33,180 nt of DNA from JBOHUC01 sp050733935 (lineage in GTDB: Bacteria > Eisenbacteria > RBG-16-71-46 > DASYSL01), in contig JBOHUC010000184.1 of assembly GCA_050733935.1 (NCBI GenBank), forward strand, positions 1 to 33,180. The letters are read 5' to 3'. The position numbers and the translations under genes were made by a program. Positions 1-7,840 of this stretch are shown one piece after another (within the stretch, counting starts at the first letter, position 1; every line of letters starts with the position of its first letter). The notes below the pieces were generated by a model. It was not told where the DNA came from. It made no database searches and was given only the letters and a program-made list of their open reading frames with translations.

Positions 1-1
1 C

Positions 2-118
2 ACGGGATCCGACTTCGTCGTCGCGCCTTGCGGCTGGCCTGCCGGCGCCACCTACGCGGCCACGAGAGGTGTTGAAACGAGTTCTAAACCCGCAGAACGA
101 GGACCTGATCCGTCATGA
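2..118 (+). CDS. possible 3' end of an upstream gene (partial)
   Basis: An open frame enters from the left edge and stops at the TGA at 116-118. This stop overlaps the rsgA ATG at 115-117 in an ATGA arrangement, which is typical of translationally coupled genes. The first 20 or so codons have G or C at most third positions, as real genes here do, but the last 17 codons lose this bias. The visible 38 residues have no motif I recognise. It could be the tail of a gene co-transcribed with rsgA or a chance open frame. Sequence to the left of the window would decide. Confidence 0.3.
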   Translation, partial: TGSDFVVAPCGWPAGATYAATRGVETSSKPAERGPDPS

Positions 119-1197
119 CACTCGAAACGCTGGGATGGAACGATCGACTCGCAGGCTCGTACGAAGCGCTCGCTGCGCCGGAACGCGAGCCCGCGCGCGT
201 GTTGCGCGCCGATCGCGAGCAGTATCACGTCCAGGGCGCCGGTTCGCCGCTCGTCGCCCAGGTCTCCGGACGCCTGCGCCACGAAGCCCGGAACGCCGCG
301 GAGTTTCCCGCCGTCGGCGACTGGGTCGTGATCGAGCCGCGCCCCGCCGAATCGGCGGCGACAATCCACGCGCTCCTGCCGCGCGCGAGCGCGTTCTCGC
401 GCAAGGCGGCAGGCCTCAAGACCGAAGAGCAGATCGTGGCCGCGAACGTGGATCGCGTGTTCGTCGTCACGGGGCTCGACGGCGACTTCAACCCGCACCG
501 GATCGAGCGCTATCTCACGGCTGTCTGGGAGAGCGGCGCGACTCCGGTCGTGATCCTGAACAAGGCGGATCTGTGCGCGTCTGTGACCCGGGTCGAGGAG
601 CTGATCGCCGAGGTCGAAACCGTCTCGCCCGGTGTTCCGGTCCTCGCGGTCTCCGCACTCGCGGCTCAGGGACTCGAGGCGCTCGAGGCCCATCTCGATC
701 CCGGCTCGACGGTCGCGCTCGTCGGAAGCTCGGGCGCCGGAAAGTCGACGCTTCTCAATGCCCTCATGGGATCGGTGACTCAGGACACCGGCGAAGTGCG
801 CGTGCACGACAGCCGCGGCCGTCACACGACGACGCACCGCGAACTGTTCGTCCTCCCGGGCGGAGCCCTTCTTCTCGACACCCCCGGAATGCGCGAGCTC
901 GCGCTCTGGGGAGGCGGCGAAGGACTCGAGAGCTCGTTCCCCGAAGTCGAGGAGCTCGCGCGCGAGTGTCGGTTCAGCGACTGCCGCCACGACGGCGAGC
1001 CGGGCTGCGCCGTTGCGCGGGCGATCGAGACCGGGACCCTTCCGGAGGAACGATTCGCGAGCTACCGAAAGCTCGAGCGCGAGGCGCTCGCGTTCGCCGC
1101 GCGACACGGCGACCGGCGCGCGCAGGCCAAGCGTAGGGCGATGTGGAGATCGATCACGAAGGCACACCGGAACCGCCCGCCGCGCGGATATCGCTAG
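115..1197 (+). CDS. rsgA: ribosome small-subunit-dependent GTPase A
   Basis: RsgA is a cytosolic GTPase that acts late in 30S subunit maturation. The 360-residue protein has the circularly permuted GTPase order of the family. An OB-fold region (about 25-95) comes first, then the G4 motif NKAD (149-152), the G1/P-loop GSSGAGKST (204-212), threonines of the G2 region near 238-240, and G3 DTPG (255-258). A C-terminal zinc site follows with Cys285, Cys290, His292 and Cys298 in the usual Cys-x4-Cys-x-His-x5-Cys pattern. Length fits the family. The ATG at 115 is chosen because the protein starts just ahead of the OB fold; a modest GAGGA lies about 11 bases upstream. It converges with the ABC permease gene, with only 18 bases between the stops. 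Confidence 0.95.
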   Translation: MTLETLGWNDRLAGSYEALAAPEREPARVLRADREQYHVQGAGSPLVAQVSGRLRHEARNAAEFPAVGDWVVIEPRPAESAATIHALLPRASAFSRKAAGLKTEEQIVAANVDRVFVVTGLDGDFNPHRIERYLTAVWESGATPVVILNKADLCASVTRVEELIAEVETVSPGVPVLAVSALAAQGLEALEAHLDPGSTVALVGSSGAGKSTLLNALMGSVTQDTGEVRVHDSRGRHTTTHRELFVLPGGALLLDTPGMRELALWGGGEGLESSFPEVEELARECRFSDCRHDGEPGCAVARAIETGTLPEERFASYRKLEREALAFAARHGDRRAQAKRRAMWRSITKAHRNRPPRGYR

Positions 1198-1215
1198 AGG
1201 GGGCGAGCGCCGGGG

Positions 1216-2046
1216 CTAGAGCGGGCGCCGGCTGAAGCTCCGGAGGGCGAACGCGAGGACGAGCAGGATGTAGACGCCGGTCCAGGTCACCATGAGCGGG
1301 CTCGGCACGGCGGCCGGCGAGAACGGCGTGAGGTTGAGATCGCGCATGACCGCGGGCTGCATGTGCCAGGCCGCGAGCTGCCACATGGACTCGCTCGGCA
1401 CGAAGAGGCTCACCGCGGTTCCGATCGAGCTCACCGAATCGTTGTGCGCGAGGGCCGAGATCTGCTCGAGCCAGCCACCCAGAAACCCCAGGCCGTAGAG
1501 CCCGAAGACGGCGACGCCGTTCGCGATCGTCGAGAGACGTGTGCCTCCGGCGATCGAAAGCGTGAGGATCACCGTGCCCTCGAGAAGCATGAGGGGAATC
1601 CCGATCGCGACCCCGGGCGGCGTCACGCCTCCGATGATGCGGGCGATGACGAGGACCCCGCCGCTCATGAGAGCGAGGTAGCCCGCGAGCAGGATCAGGT
1701 AGCCGAACCACTTGCCGAGCAGGATCGTGGAGCGGCGAATCGGCTTCGCGGCCACGGTCTGCATGACCCCGCTCGAAATCTCGCCCGAGAGCGTGTCCAC
1801 CGGCGTGAATGCGGCCGTCATCACCGTGAGGAAGTTGATGGCGTAGAGCCCGCCCATGATGAAGAACGTGAGGATGAACCTCTGAGAGACGGGCGGCTCC
1901 TCGGCGCGGACCTCGCGCGCTGCGAAGAAGAAGCCGAGCGCGAACAGCGCGAGGAATGCCGTGCCGAAGAAGAGCGCGGCGTACAGGATCTTCCGCCGGC
2001 GCGCCTCGGCGAGCGTGACCCCCACGATCGTGAAGAAGGCGTTCAT
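1216..2046 (-). CDS. ABC-2 type transporter permease
   Basis: This 276-residue integral membrane protein has about six hydrophobic helices, beginning with one near residues 22-45 (rich in Ala, Leu and Phe). Others lie near 75-95, 118-145, 150-170, 175-195 and at the C-terminus (about 250-270). The layout, including a first helix followed by a long loop, is that of ABC-2 type permeases of the NosY/gliding-motility kind. Its ATG (2044-2046) overlaps the stop of the ATPase gene (2043-2045) as ATGA, so the two are almost certainly translationally coupled and form one exporter. The substrate cannot be told from sequence. It is the last gene of the sigma / anti-sigma / ABC operon and converges on rsgA. 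Confidence 0.85.
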   Translation of the reverse strand: MNAFFTIVGVTLAEARRRKILYAALFFGTAFLALFALGFFFAAREVRAEEPPVSQRFILTFFIMGGLYAINFLTVMTAAFTPVDTLSGEISSGVMQTVAAKPIRRSTILLGKWFGYLILLAGYLALMSGGVLVIARIIGGVTPPGVAIGIPLMLLEGTVILTLSIAGGTRLSTIANGVAVFGLYGLGFLGGWLEQISALAHNDSVSSIGTAVSLFVPSESMWQLAAWHMQPAVMRDLNLTPFSPAAVPSPLMVTWTGVYILLVLAFALRSFSRRPL

Positions 2047-2990
2047 CCGGGCCTCTGATCGTCGCCCATCACCTGGACGAAGAGCTCTTCGAGCGACGCG
2101 CGGCGGGCCGAAAGACCGTAGAGCTGCGCACCTTCCTGGACGACGAGGCGCGCGATTCCGGGAAGTTCGTCCTCGTCGCGGACCGTGAGCCGCACGGAAC
2201 CATTCGTGAGCGCGAGGTCGTGCCCGGCCGCTTCGAGCCCGGCGAGGAGGCGCGAGCCCGGAGCGGGGACGGGGGCGACCCGAAGCTCGACTTCGATTCC
2301 GGCGGGGCGATCGAGGAGGCTCCGCTCGTGAACGACCCGCCCCTGCTTGACGAACGCGACCCGGTCACACGTGGCTTCGACTTCACCGAGCAGGTGCGAG
2401 TTCAGGAACACGGTCGTGCCCTGCGCGCGCAGCGACGCGATGAGCTCGCGCACGAGCCTCCGCCCGAGCGGATCGAGGCCCGACGTCGGCTCGTCGAGGA
2501 ACACGAGCTCCGGGCGCGGCAGAAGCGCCTGCGCGAGACCGACGCGCTGGAGCATTCCCTTGCTGTAGGTCGAAAGCGGCCGGCTCGCGGCGTCGAGGAG
2601 ATCCACGCGCTCGAGGAGCTCCTCGATGCGCGCTTCGAGCTCGATGCCACCGAGGCCGTACAGCCGGCCGTGGAAGCGCAGCATCTCGCGTCCGCTCATC
2701 CAGTCCTGGAAGCGGAAGTGTTCGGGCAGGAATCCGATGCGCGCGCGCGTGGCGCGATCGCCAAGCGGCGCTCCGAGGACGGTGGCACTTCCGCCGCTCG
2801 GCTCGATGAGCCCGAGCAGCATCTTGAGCGAAGTCGTCTTGCCCGCACCGTTCGGACCGAGAAAGCCGAACACCTCCCCCCGCCGCACGGACAGGGAGAG
2901 GTCGGCTACCGCCAGCTTGTCGCCGAAACGCTTGCTCAGTCCGCGGGTTTCGACGACCGGTGAGGCGCGCTCGGAATCGGTCGGGCTCAC
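2043..2990 (-). CDS. ABC transporter ATP-binding protein
   Basis: This cytoplasmic ATPase subunit has 315 residues. Walker A is GPNGAGKTT (45-53), the signature loop is a YSKGMLQ variant of LSGGQ (142-148), and Walker B is LVFLDEP (162-168) followed by TSGLD. The region after residue 215 is an extra C-terminal domain typical of ABC-2 exporters of the CcmA/DrrA type. The start is GTG at 2990-2988, seven bases after the stop of the putative anti-sigma gene. I see no clear Shine-Dalgarno site and no alternative start upstream in frame, so coupling to the upstream gene is likely. It pairs with the permease encoded immediately downstream. Confidence 0.92.
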   Translation of the reverse strand: MSPTDSERASPVVETRGLSKRFGDKLAVADLSLSVRRGEVFGFLGPNGAGKTTSLKMLLGLIEPSGGSATVLGAPLGDRATRARIGFLPEHFRFQDWMSGREMLRFHGRLYGLGGIELEARIEELLERVDLLDAASRPLSTYSKGMLQRVGLAQALLPRPELVFLDEPTSGLDPLGRRLVRELIASLRAQGTTVFLNSHLLGEVEATCDRVAFVKQGRVVHERSLLDRPAGIEVELRVAPVPAPGSRLLAGLEAAGHDLALTNGSVRLTVRDEDELPGIARLVVQEGAQLYGLSARRASLEELFVQVMGDDQRPG

Positions 2991-2997
2991 GATGGGA

Positions 2998-4041
2998 TCA
3001 TTGCACGGTGTTCGCCATGTGGACCAGATCGAGATCCGTCCCGTCGCCCCTCAGCGCATACACGCGATCCATGTCGGACCAGAGGAGAATGGAGCCGTCG
3101 TGCGCGACACGCCGGCGCGTCTTGCTGTCCGCCACGGCATCGCCCTTCACGTCGATCAGGAGTCCCCTCTGGCCGCGCACGTCGACCTCGCGGAAGGCAG
3201 CTGCCTTCGCCGGAACCGGCACGAGCATCGTCGAGTGCCAGTCGATCGAGCTCGCGAAGCGGCGGGCTTCGTCCGCCGGGAGCCCGGCGATGCGAAGGCC
3301 GATCTCTCCGAGCCGGGGAAGGTCGAGGCCCTGCGGCAGCTCGATCTCGGGGCTCGGCGACTGCGCGAACACGATCCTGCGCTCGCGCTCGGATCCCGCG
3401 TTCTTCCGGTATCGGATCGTGACCGAGTTGCGCGTGTGCACCGAGACCTGCGCGCCGTCCAGGTTCGGCGGAAGGGCGACGTCCCGGATCTCGAGCGCGT
3501 TCAGGACGGCATTGAGCTTCCCGGCATCGACCCGGAATCGAGCCTCGGCCTCTTCCGTCACGACCACGGTGTCCGCGACGTATCCCTCCGGAACGAACGT
3601 CGGCGTGCGGACCGCGTAGCCCGCGAACGCGGAGGCTTCGGCCGGTGAGCCGGCGGTGCGCATGACCGGCTTCTTCAGGATCTCGGGCTCGCCGAGCAGG
3701 CTCTTCGGATCGAGCTTCATGTTCTCGAGGTTCTCGAAGCGCGCCGGATCCACGGGCACGGCGACGAAGTTCCGCACGCGGAACAGGTCGAGGAACGCCT
3801 GCGCCGAAGCGCGCACGGAGGGGAACAGCACGAGCACGGCAATGAGCCCCCCGAGCCCACCCGCGGCCGCGAACTCGGGGCGCCGCAGCACGCGGCCGAG
3901 CGTGTCGAAAAGCCCCGCGAGCCCGGAACGGCCCTCCTCGGTCCCGGGGACGGGGCTCTGGCGATCGAGCCGCTGCTTGAGCTCGGCTTCGAATGCGGGA
4001 TCGGGAGCCTTGCGCGCCTGGTACAGGAACCGGTCGTCCAT
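2998..4041 (-). CDS. membrane-anchored putative anti-sigma factor
   Basis: The product has 347 residues. The first 55 or so are hydrophilic and cytoplasmic-like, a single transmembrane segment lies at about 57-76, and about 270 residues are probably periplasmic. It starts 19 bases after the ECF sigma factor stop, with GAGGAGAC about eight bases before its ATG. Gene order and topology (short cytoplasmic N-terminus, one helix, large outer domain) are those of ECF anti-sigma factors that sense envelope state. I see no zinc-binding HxxxCxxC signature, so it would not be a classical ZAS-type anti-sigma factor. The outer domain is of no family I can name with certainty; a DUF4367-like fold is possible. 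The function is inferred from position. Confidence 0.65.
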   Translation of the reverse strand: MDDRFLYQARKAPDPAFEAELKQRLDRQSPVPGTEEGRSGLAGLFDTLGRVLRRPEFAAAGGLGGLIAVLVLFPSVRASAQAFLDLFRVRNFVAVPVDPARFENLENMKLDPKSLLGEPEILKKPVMRTAGSPAEASAFAGYAVRTPTFVPEGYVADTVVVTEEAEARFRVDAGKLNAVLNALEIRDVALPPNLDGAQVSVHTRNSVTIRYRKNAGSERERRIVFAQSPSPEIELPQGLDLPRLGEIGLRIAGLPADEARRFASSIDWHSTMLVPVPAKAAAFREVDVRGQRGLLIDVKGDAVADSKTRRRVAHDGSILLWSDMDRVYALRGDGTDLDLVHMANTVQ

Positions 4042-4060
4042 CGTTCGTCTCCTCGGTTGT

Positions 4061-4639
4061 TCAGACCGCCCGGAGCTTCGGGCGTTCCCAGCGCGCCCGA
4101 AGGCCCATGACGGTGCGATGCAGAATCGTACCCACGTTCGACTCCGTGAGCCCGGTGAGCCTCGCGACCTCGCGATTCGTGAGGTCCCCGCCGTAGCGCA
4201 GGGCGATCAGATCACGCTCGCGCTCGGGCAGCTCCTCGAGCAGGTAGAGCAGGTGTTCGACGTCGGACCTGAGAACCGCATCCTGCTCCGGCGTTCCGGG
4301 TGCGGACACGTGCTCCGCTTCCTCGACCGGCCCGTGAATTCGGCGGACCCGCTCGCTCCGGTAGTGATCGAGCGCAACGTTGCGAGCGATCGTGAAGAGC
4401 CAGGTCGTGAATGCGCCGAGATCGCGACGGTAGCGGGCGCGGGCCCGCCAGGCCTTCTCGAACGTGATCGAGGTCAAGTCCTGCGCCTCGGCCGTCTCGC
4501 CGAGCCGGTAGCGGAAGAAGTTGTAGACCCGCGGCAGCTCGCGGGCGAACAGGGCATCCCAGTCCGCCGCACCCGCTTCGGCCGTCCAGGACATGCGTCG
4601 GCTCAAGGTCGCGCTCTCGGTCGTCATTCGCTGATTCAT
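4061..4639 (-). CDS. ECF-type RNA polymerase sigma factor
   Basis: The product is a 192-residue sigma-70 family protein with only regions 2 and 4. Region 2 (about 33-98) carries the ELPRVYNFFRYRLG start, the core-binding and -10 recognition helix around AQDLTSITFEKAW, and FTTWLFTIARNVALDHYR. Region 4 (about 128-180) has the helix-turn-helix LTNREVARLTGLTESNVGT. The frame stays open to 4933, but the extension crosses a strong hairpin at 4675-4703 and reads as random Arg/Gly/Pro, so the ATG at 4639 is preferred (4627 and 4594 are alternatives). No clear Shine-Dalgarno site is seen. It heads an operon with the anti-sigma and ABC genes, so it probably controls its own transporter. Confidence 0.9.
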   Translation of the reverse strand: MNQRMTTESATLSRRMSWTAEAGAADWDALFARELPRVYNFFRYRLGETAEAQDLTSITFEKAWRARARYRRDLGAFTTWLFTIARNVALDHYRSERVRRIHGPVEEAEHVSAPGTPEQDAVLRSDVEHLLYLLEELPERERDLIALRYGGDLTNREVARLTGLTESNVGTILHRTVMGLRARWERPKLRAV

Positions 4640-4674
4640 ACGAAGGAGAGGCCAGAGTATCACGGGAAGTGAAA

Positions 4675-4703
4675 GGGCCCCGGGGAGCGTGTCCCCGGGG
4701 CCC
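4675..4703 (-). terminator. intrinsic terminator-like hairpin
   Basis: A perfect 12-bp inverted repeat (4675-4686 with 4692-4703) has a 5-base loop. On the minus strand it is followed by TTTC. It lies 55 bases beyond the stop of the hybrid signalling gene (4759) and just before the sigma factor start, so it should separate these two minus-strand units. Confidence 0.75.
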
Positions 4704-4758
4704 CCTTGCGGGCCCGGCCGGTGAGTCCGGCGAACCAGGCGGGTGGGTGGTCCGTCGA

Positions 4759-7563
4759 TCAGGCGGCCCGGGCCTGCTCCCGTTCGCTCTCGGCGAGCAG
4801 CGATTCGACGCGGCCGAGCTCCGCGGTCGCACGCTCGACGAGCGGAGCCGCCTTGTCGAGCTCCTGCTCGTGAGCCCGCTCTTCGAGCGCCTCGAACAAT
4901 GCAGCACAACGCATGGCGCCGAGCGAGGCGCACATCCCCTTCATACCGTGGGCCTGGAACTCGACCTGCTCGCAGTCCTGCTCGGCGACGGCCGCGCGGA
5001 GCCGTTCCATCGGACGTCCGATGTGGGTGAAGAACGCGCGCACGAGCATTGCGCGGATCTCGGGACTTCCCATGCTCGAAGTCTCGAGGCGCTCCGGATC
5101 GAGCACCGGAAGATCGGCGAGAAGATCCTCGATCATGTACGCGTCGGGACCGCCGTCGCTCTCGGCGACCACTTCAGCGTCCGCTTCGGGCGACATTCCC
5201 AGCGGCGCCGCATCGTCATCCGCGTCGGCACTCGCGACGACTTCCTCCACCGATTGGTCGGCCGCGGCCGCGGCGGTCTCCGTTTCGGAAGACGTCCACC
5301 TCTGGATCTCGGGAGCCGCTTGTTCGATTGGAGCCTCGACCCACTCCTCGATCGACTCGGAGGAGTACTCGAGCTTCTCGGCGGTCGGGTCGGCCGTTTC
5401 GGCAGTCGAGTCGACCGTTTCGGCCGTTTCGGCCGTGGCGACCGAGGCCGCCGGGGCGATCGGCGCCGCCGGAACCGCGGGCCCGGAGGCGGCCGCCGTC
5501 CCTGACTCGGTCGCGTGCATCCAGCGCTCGACCGTCGCGCACATCGCCTCGAGATCGAGCGGCTTCGCGAGGAACTCGTCCATGCCGGCGGCGAGACACT
5601 GCTCGCGATCTTCGTCCGAACGGGCGCTCGTGATCGCGATCACCGGCGTGTGACAGCCGCGGGCCTCCTCGACACGACGGATCTCGCGCACGGCCTCGAT
5701 CCCGTCGAGCTCGGGCAGGCGCACGTCCATGAACACGATGTCGAACGCCTGGTTGCGGATCGCCTCGACCGCCGCGGCTCCGTCGTTTGCGATCTGCGGC
5801 TCGTATCCCATGCGGCGCAGCGCGGAGCAGACGACGAGCTGATCGAGCGGACTGTCCTCGACGACGAGGACGCGGACCCGGTGACGCCGTTGTTCGGCCA
5901 GCGTGTGACGCGTCACGAGACCCGTCTCGGAGGCGTCGGCCTCCACGGCCGACGTGCCCTGCGCCGCGCGGGCGGCGCGTCGCATGACTTCGCGGATCGC
6001 CTCCTCGAGACGATCGAGGGGGACGGGCTTCACGAGATAGGCCGAGTATCCCCACGCCTCGGCGCGCGAGGCATCCCCGGGACGTCCGAAGTTCGTGATC
6101 AGCATGAGCGGCGTGCCGATGAGCGCGGGATCGTTGTGGATCGCCGACGCGAGCGCCGCGGCATCGAGTCCCGGAAGATCGAGATCGACGAGCGCAAGCC
6201 CGTACGGCGAGGTCGCGGCGGCCGCGTCGCGCAACCGTTCCATGGCTTCGAGACCGTCCTCGACTTCGTCGCACGCGCAGCCGAGCCCGCGCAGGGCATG
6301 CACGAGCACGCGCCGCGCGATCGACGAATCGTCGGCGACCAGGATCCGGAGACTTCCGAGCGCGACCTCCTTCTCCAGCCGCGGGGCGGGTTCGGAGAGC
6401 GGACGCTCGGCCTGCTTCGCCAGCGGCACGCGGAACCAGCAAATCGTCCCGCGCCCCGGCTCGAAGTGAAGCCCCAGGTCGCCGCCCATGAGCGCGACCA
6501 GGCGGTGCGCGATCGCGAGCGCGAGCCCCGACGCGCCGTGGCGCGCGATGAGCGTCGGGTCGTCCTTGACGAACGCCTCGAGAACCGCCCGCCCATCTCC
6601 CGCTCCGGGCGCGCCGTCGTTCGCCCCCCCGCTCATGATGACGGCGAAACGGAGGGCCACCCGGTGCGCGGTCTCCTCGACCAGGTCCACGCGCAGCTCG
6701 ATCTCGCCACCGGCGGTGTCCCGCATCGCATTCGTGCCGAGGCAGAGAAGCACCTGACGCAGGCGTCCGGGATCCCCGGTGAGACGTGACGGAACGCGAT
6801 GGTTCACCGTGCTTCCGAGCCTGATCTCGCGCGCCGCCGCGGGAGCGGCGAGCTGCGAGGCCACCGCATCCGCGAGGACGCGAAGATCGAAGTCGAGGCT
6901 TGCGATCTCGAGGCGGCCCGCTTCGAGGCGCGAGAAGTCGAGGATGTTGTCCACAAGCTCGAGCAGGCGCTCACCGGAGTCGTGAATGACTTCGGCAAAC
7001 GTCTGCTGATCGCCTTCGAGATGCGAGTCGAGCAGGAGGCGGCTCATCCCGATGACGCCGTTCATCGGGGCCCGGAGCTCCTCGCTCAGAGCCGTCAGGA
7101 ACTCGGTCTTGCTCTGCGCGGCCTCGGACGCCTCGCGCACGCGCGCCGAGAGCTCGCGCTCACGCCGGCGGAGCGCGGCCAGTTCTTCGTGCATGCCGGT
7201 CAGTTCGTGAGCCGATGCGATCCATTCGACAGGACCGTCTGCGCTCTCGATCCGTCGCAGATCGACTCCCATCCAGTGCGCCGGGATGCGGTGGGTCGTA
7301 AGAGGAACCTCGAGATAGGCGTCGAACGACGGAACGCAACTGGCTCGAAGGAGGGCCTTCAGGTGACGCAGTCTCCCCTCGCGCGGAAGCAGATTCGCGA
7401 ACGACTCTCCGATGACCGTCGCGGAGGGCCGTCCGAGAACCTGCTCGGCGGCCGCATTGATCCAGGTGAGTCTGCCGTCCGCTCCGACGCGAAAGATGGG
7501 CGTGGGAACCAGATCGTGCGAAGGAGCAACCGGGGCCGCGTCCTGCGAATTGCGCTCGTCCAT
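4759..7563 (-). CDS. hybrid PAS / degenerate kinase / REC-REC-HPt signalling protein
   Basis: The product has 934 residues. Order: PAS domain (about 15-125), coiled linker (125-155), HisKA-like dimerisation domain (155-220), HATPase-like domain (225-382), REC1 (406-530), REC2 (563-682), an Ala/Thr/Glu/Pro-rich linker (683-830) and HPt (834-925). Both receivers keep the acidic pair, the phospho-acceptor Asp (460 and 613), the Thr (490 and 645) and the Lys (512 and 667). HPt keeps His872 in an AHGMKG motif. The transmitter is damaged: the H-box reads SEELRAP, with Glu161 where the phospho-accepting His should be. The ATPase G1 box (DxGxG) near 309-315 is also not recognisable. It is probably a pseudokinase scaffold or phosphorelay acceptor driven by another kinase. 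No transmembrane segment is seen. The start at 7563 has GAGGAAAG upstream; an in-frame extension to 7875 is rejected as non-coding in style. Confidence 0.9.
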   Translation of the reverse strand: MDERNSQDAAPVAPSHDLVPTPIFRVGADGRLTWINAAAEQVLGRPSATVIGESFANLLPREGRLRHLKALLRASCVPSFDAYLEVPLTTHRIPAHWMGVDLRRIESADGPVEWIASAHELTGMHEELAALRRRERELSARVREASEAAQSKTEFLTALSEELRAPMNGVIGMSRLLLDSHLEGDQQTFAEVIHDSGERLLELVDNILDFSRLEAGRLEIASLDFDLRVLADAVASQLAAPAAAREIRLGSTVNHRVPSRLTGDPGRLRQVLLCLGTNAMRDTAGGEIELRVDLVEETAHRVALRFAVIMSGGANDGAPGAGDGRAVLEAFVKDDPTLIARHGASGLALAIAHRLVALMGGDLGLHFEPGRGTICWFRVPLAKQAERPLSEPAPRLEKEVALGSLRILVADDSSIARRVLVHALRGLGCACDEVEDGLEAMERLRDAAAATSPYGLALVDLDLPGLDAAALASAIHNDPALIGTPLMLITNFGRPGDASRAEAWGYSAYLVKPVPLDRLEEAIREVMRRAARAAQGTSAVEADASETGLVTRHTLAEQRRHRVRVLVVEDSPLDQLVVCSALRRMGYEPQIANDGAAAVEAIRNQAFDIVFMDVRLPELDGIEAVREIRRVEEARGCHTPVIAITSARSDEDREQCLAAGMDEFLAKPLDLEAMCATVERWMHATESGTAAASGPAVPAAPIAPAASVATAETAETVDSTAETADPTAEKLEYSSESIEEWVEAPIEQAAPEIQRWTSSETETAAAAADQSVEEVVASADADDDAAPLGMSPEADAEVVAESDGGPDAYMIEDLLADLPVLDPERLETSSMGSPEIRAMLVRAFFTHIGRPMERLRAAVAEQDCEQVEFQAHGMKGMCASLGAMRCAALFEALEERAHEQELDKAAPLVERATAELGRVESLLAESEREQARAA

Positions 7564-7840
7564 GACTTTCCTCGGTCGAAGGGGTGCTGCACGCCCGGGA
7601 CCGGCCCGTGGGGCCGACGGCGAGCCGGGCTTACGCGCGCGATATCGGCAGCGTGACGTCCCAACTTGAGACGGAGCTTCGCGCCGCGGGTCCGGACGCC
7701 CTCGCAAGCTCCTCGAGGCCCAGGCGTCAAAGGGCTGGGAGACCGCGGATTCGAAGTTCGTGTTGCAGCCGGACGATGGGCGGTCTAGCCTCAGTGCGGC
7801 CCTCTTGACCAGACCGGGAACAACCCAGCGAGGTAATTCC
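7564..7840. promoter_or_regulatory. divergent intergenic region, weak promoter candidate
   Basis: These 277 bases separate the divergent signalling gene and the secreted-protein gene and must carry both promoters. For the plus strand, TTGCAG (7763-7768) and TAGCCT (7786-7791) are 17 bases apart and about 50 bases ahead of the 7841 start, but both match sigma-70 consensus poorly. I see no convincing minus-strand promoter and no riboswitch-like structure. Confidence 0.3.

Noticed and set aside
52..1167. Long minus-strand open frame opposite rsgA
   Set aside because: It is antisense to a gene with full GTPase motifs; the translation is Arg/Glu/Asp-rich with no motif, as expected from GC-rich codon bias.
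1198..1232. Weak hairpin between rsgA and the ABC permease as terminator
   Set aside because: The stem is only about five base pairs with a long loop and no T-run.
4640..4933. Upstream in-frame extension of the ECF sigma gene
   Set aside because: It crosses the terminator hairpin and the 3' end of the preceding signalling gene and encodes random Arg/Gly-rich residues.
5388..5440. Repeated TTTCGGCCG-like units as a DNA repeat element
   Set aside because: They encode the Ala/Glu/Thr-rich linker between REC2 and HPt; the repetition is explained by low-complexity protein sequence.
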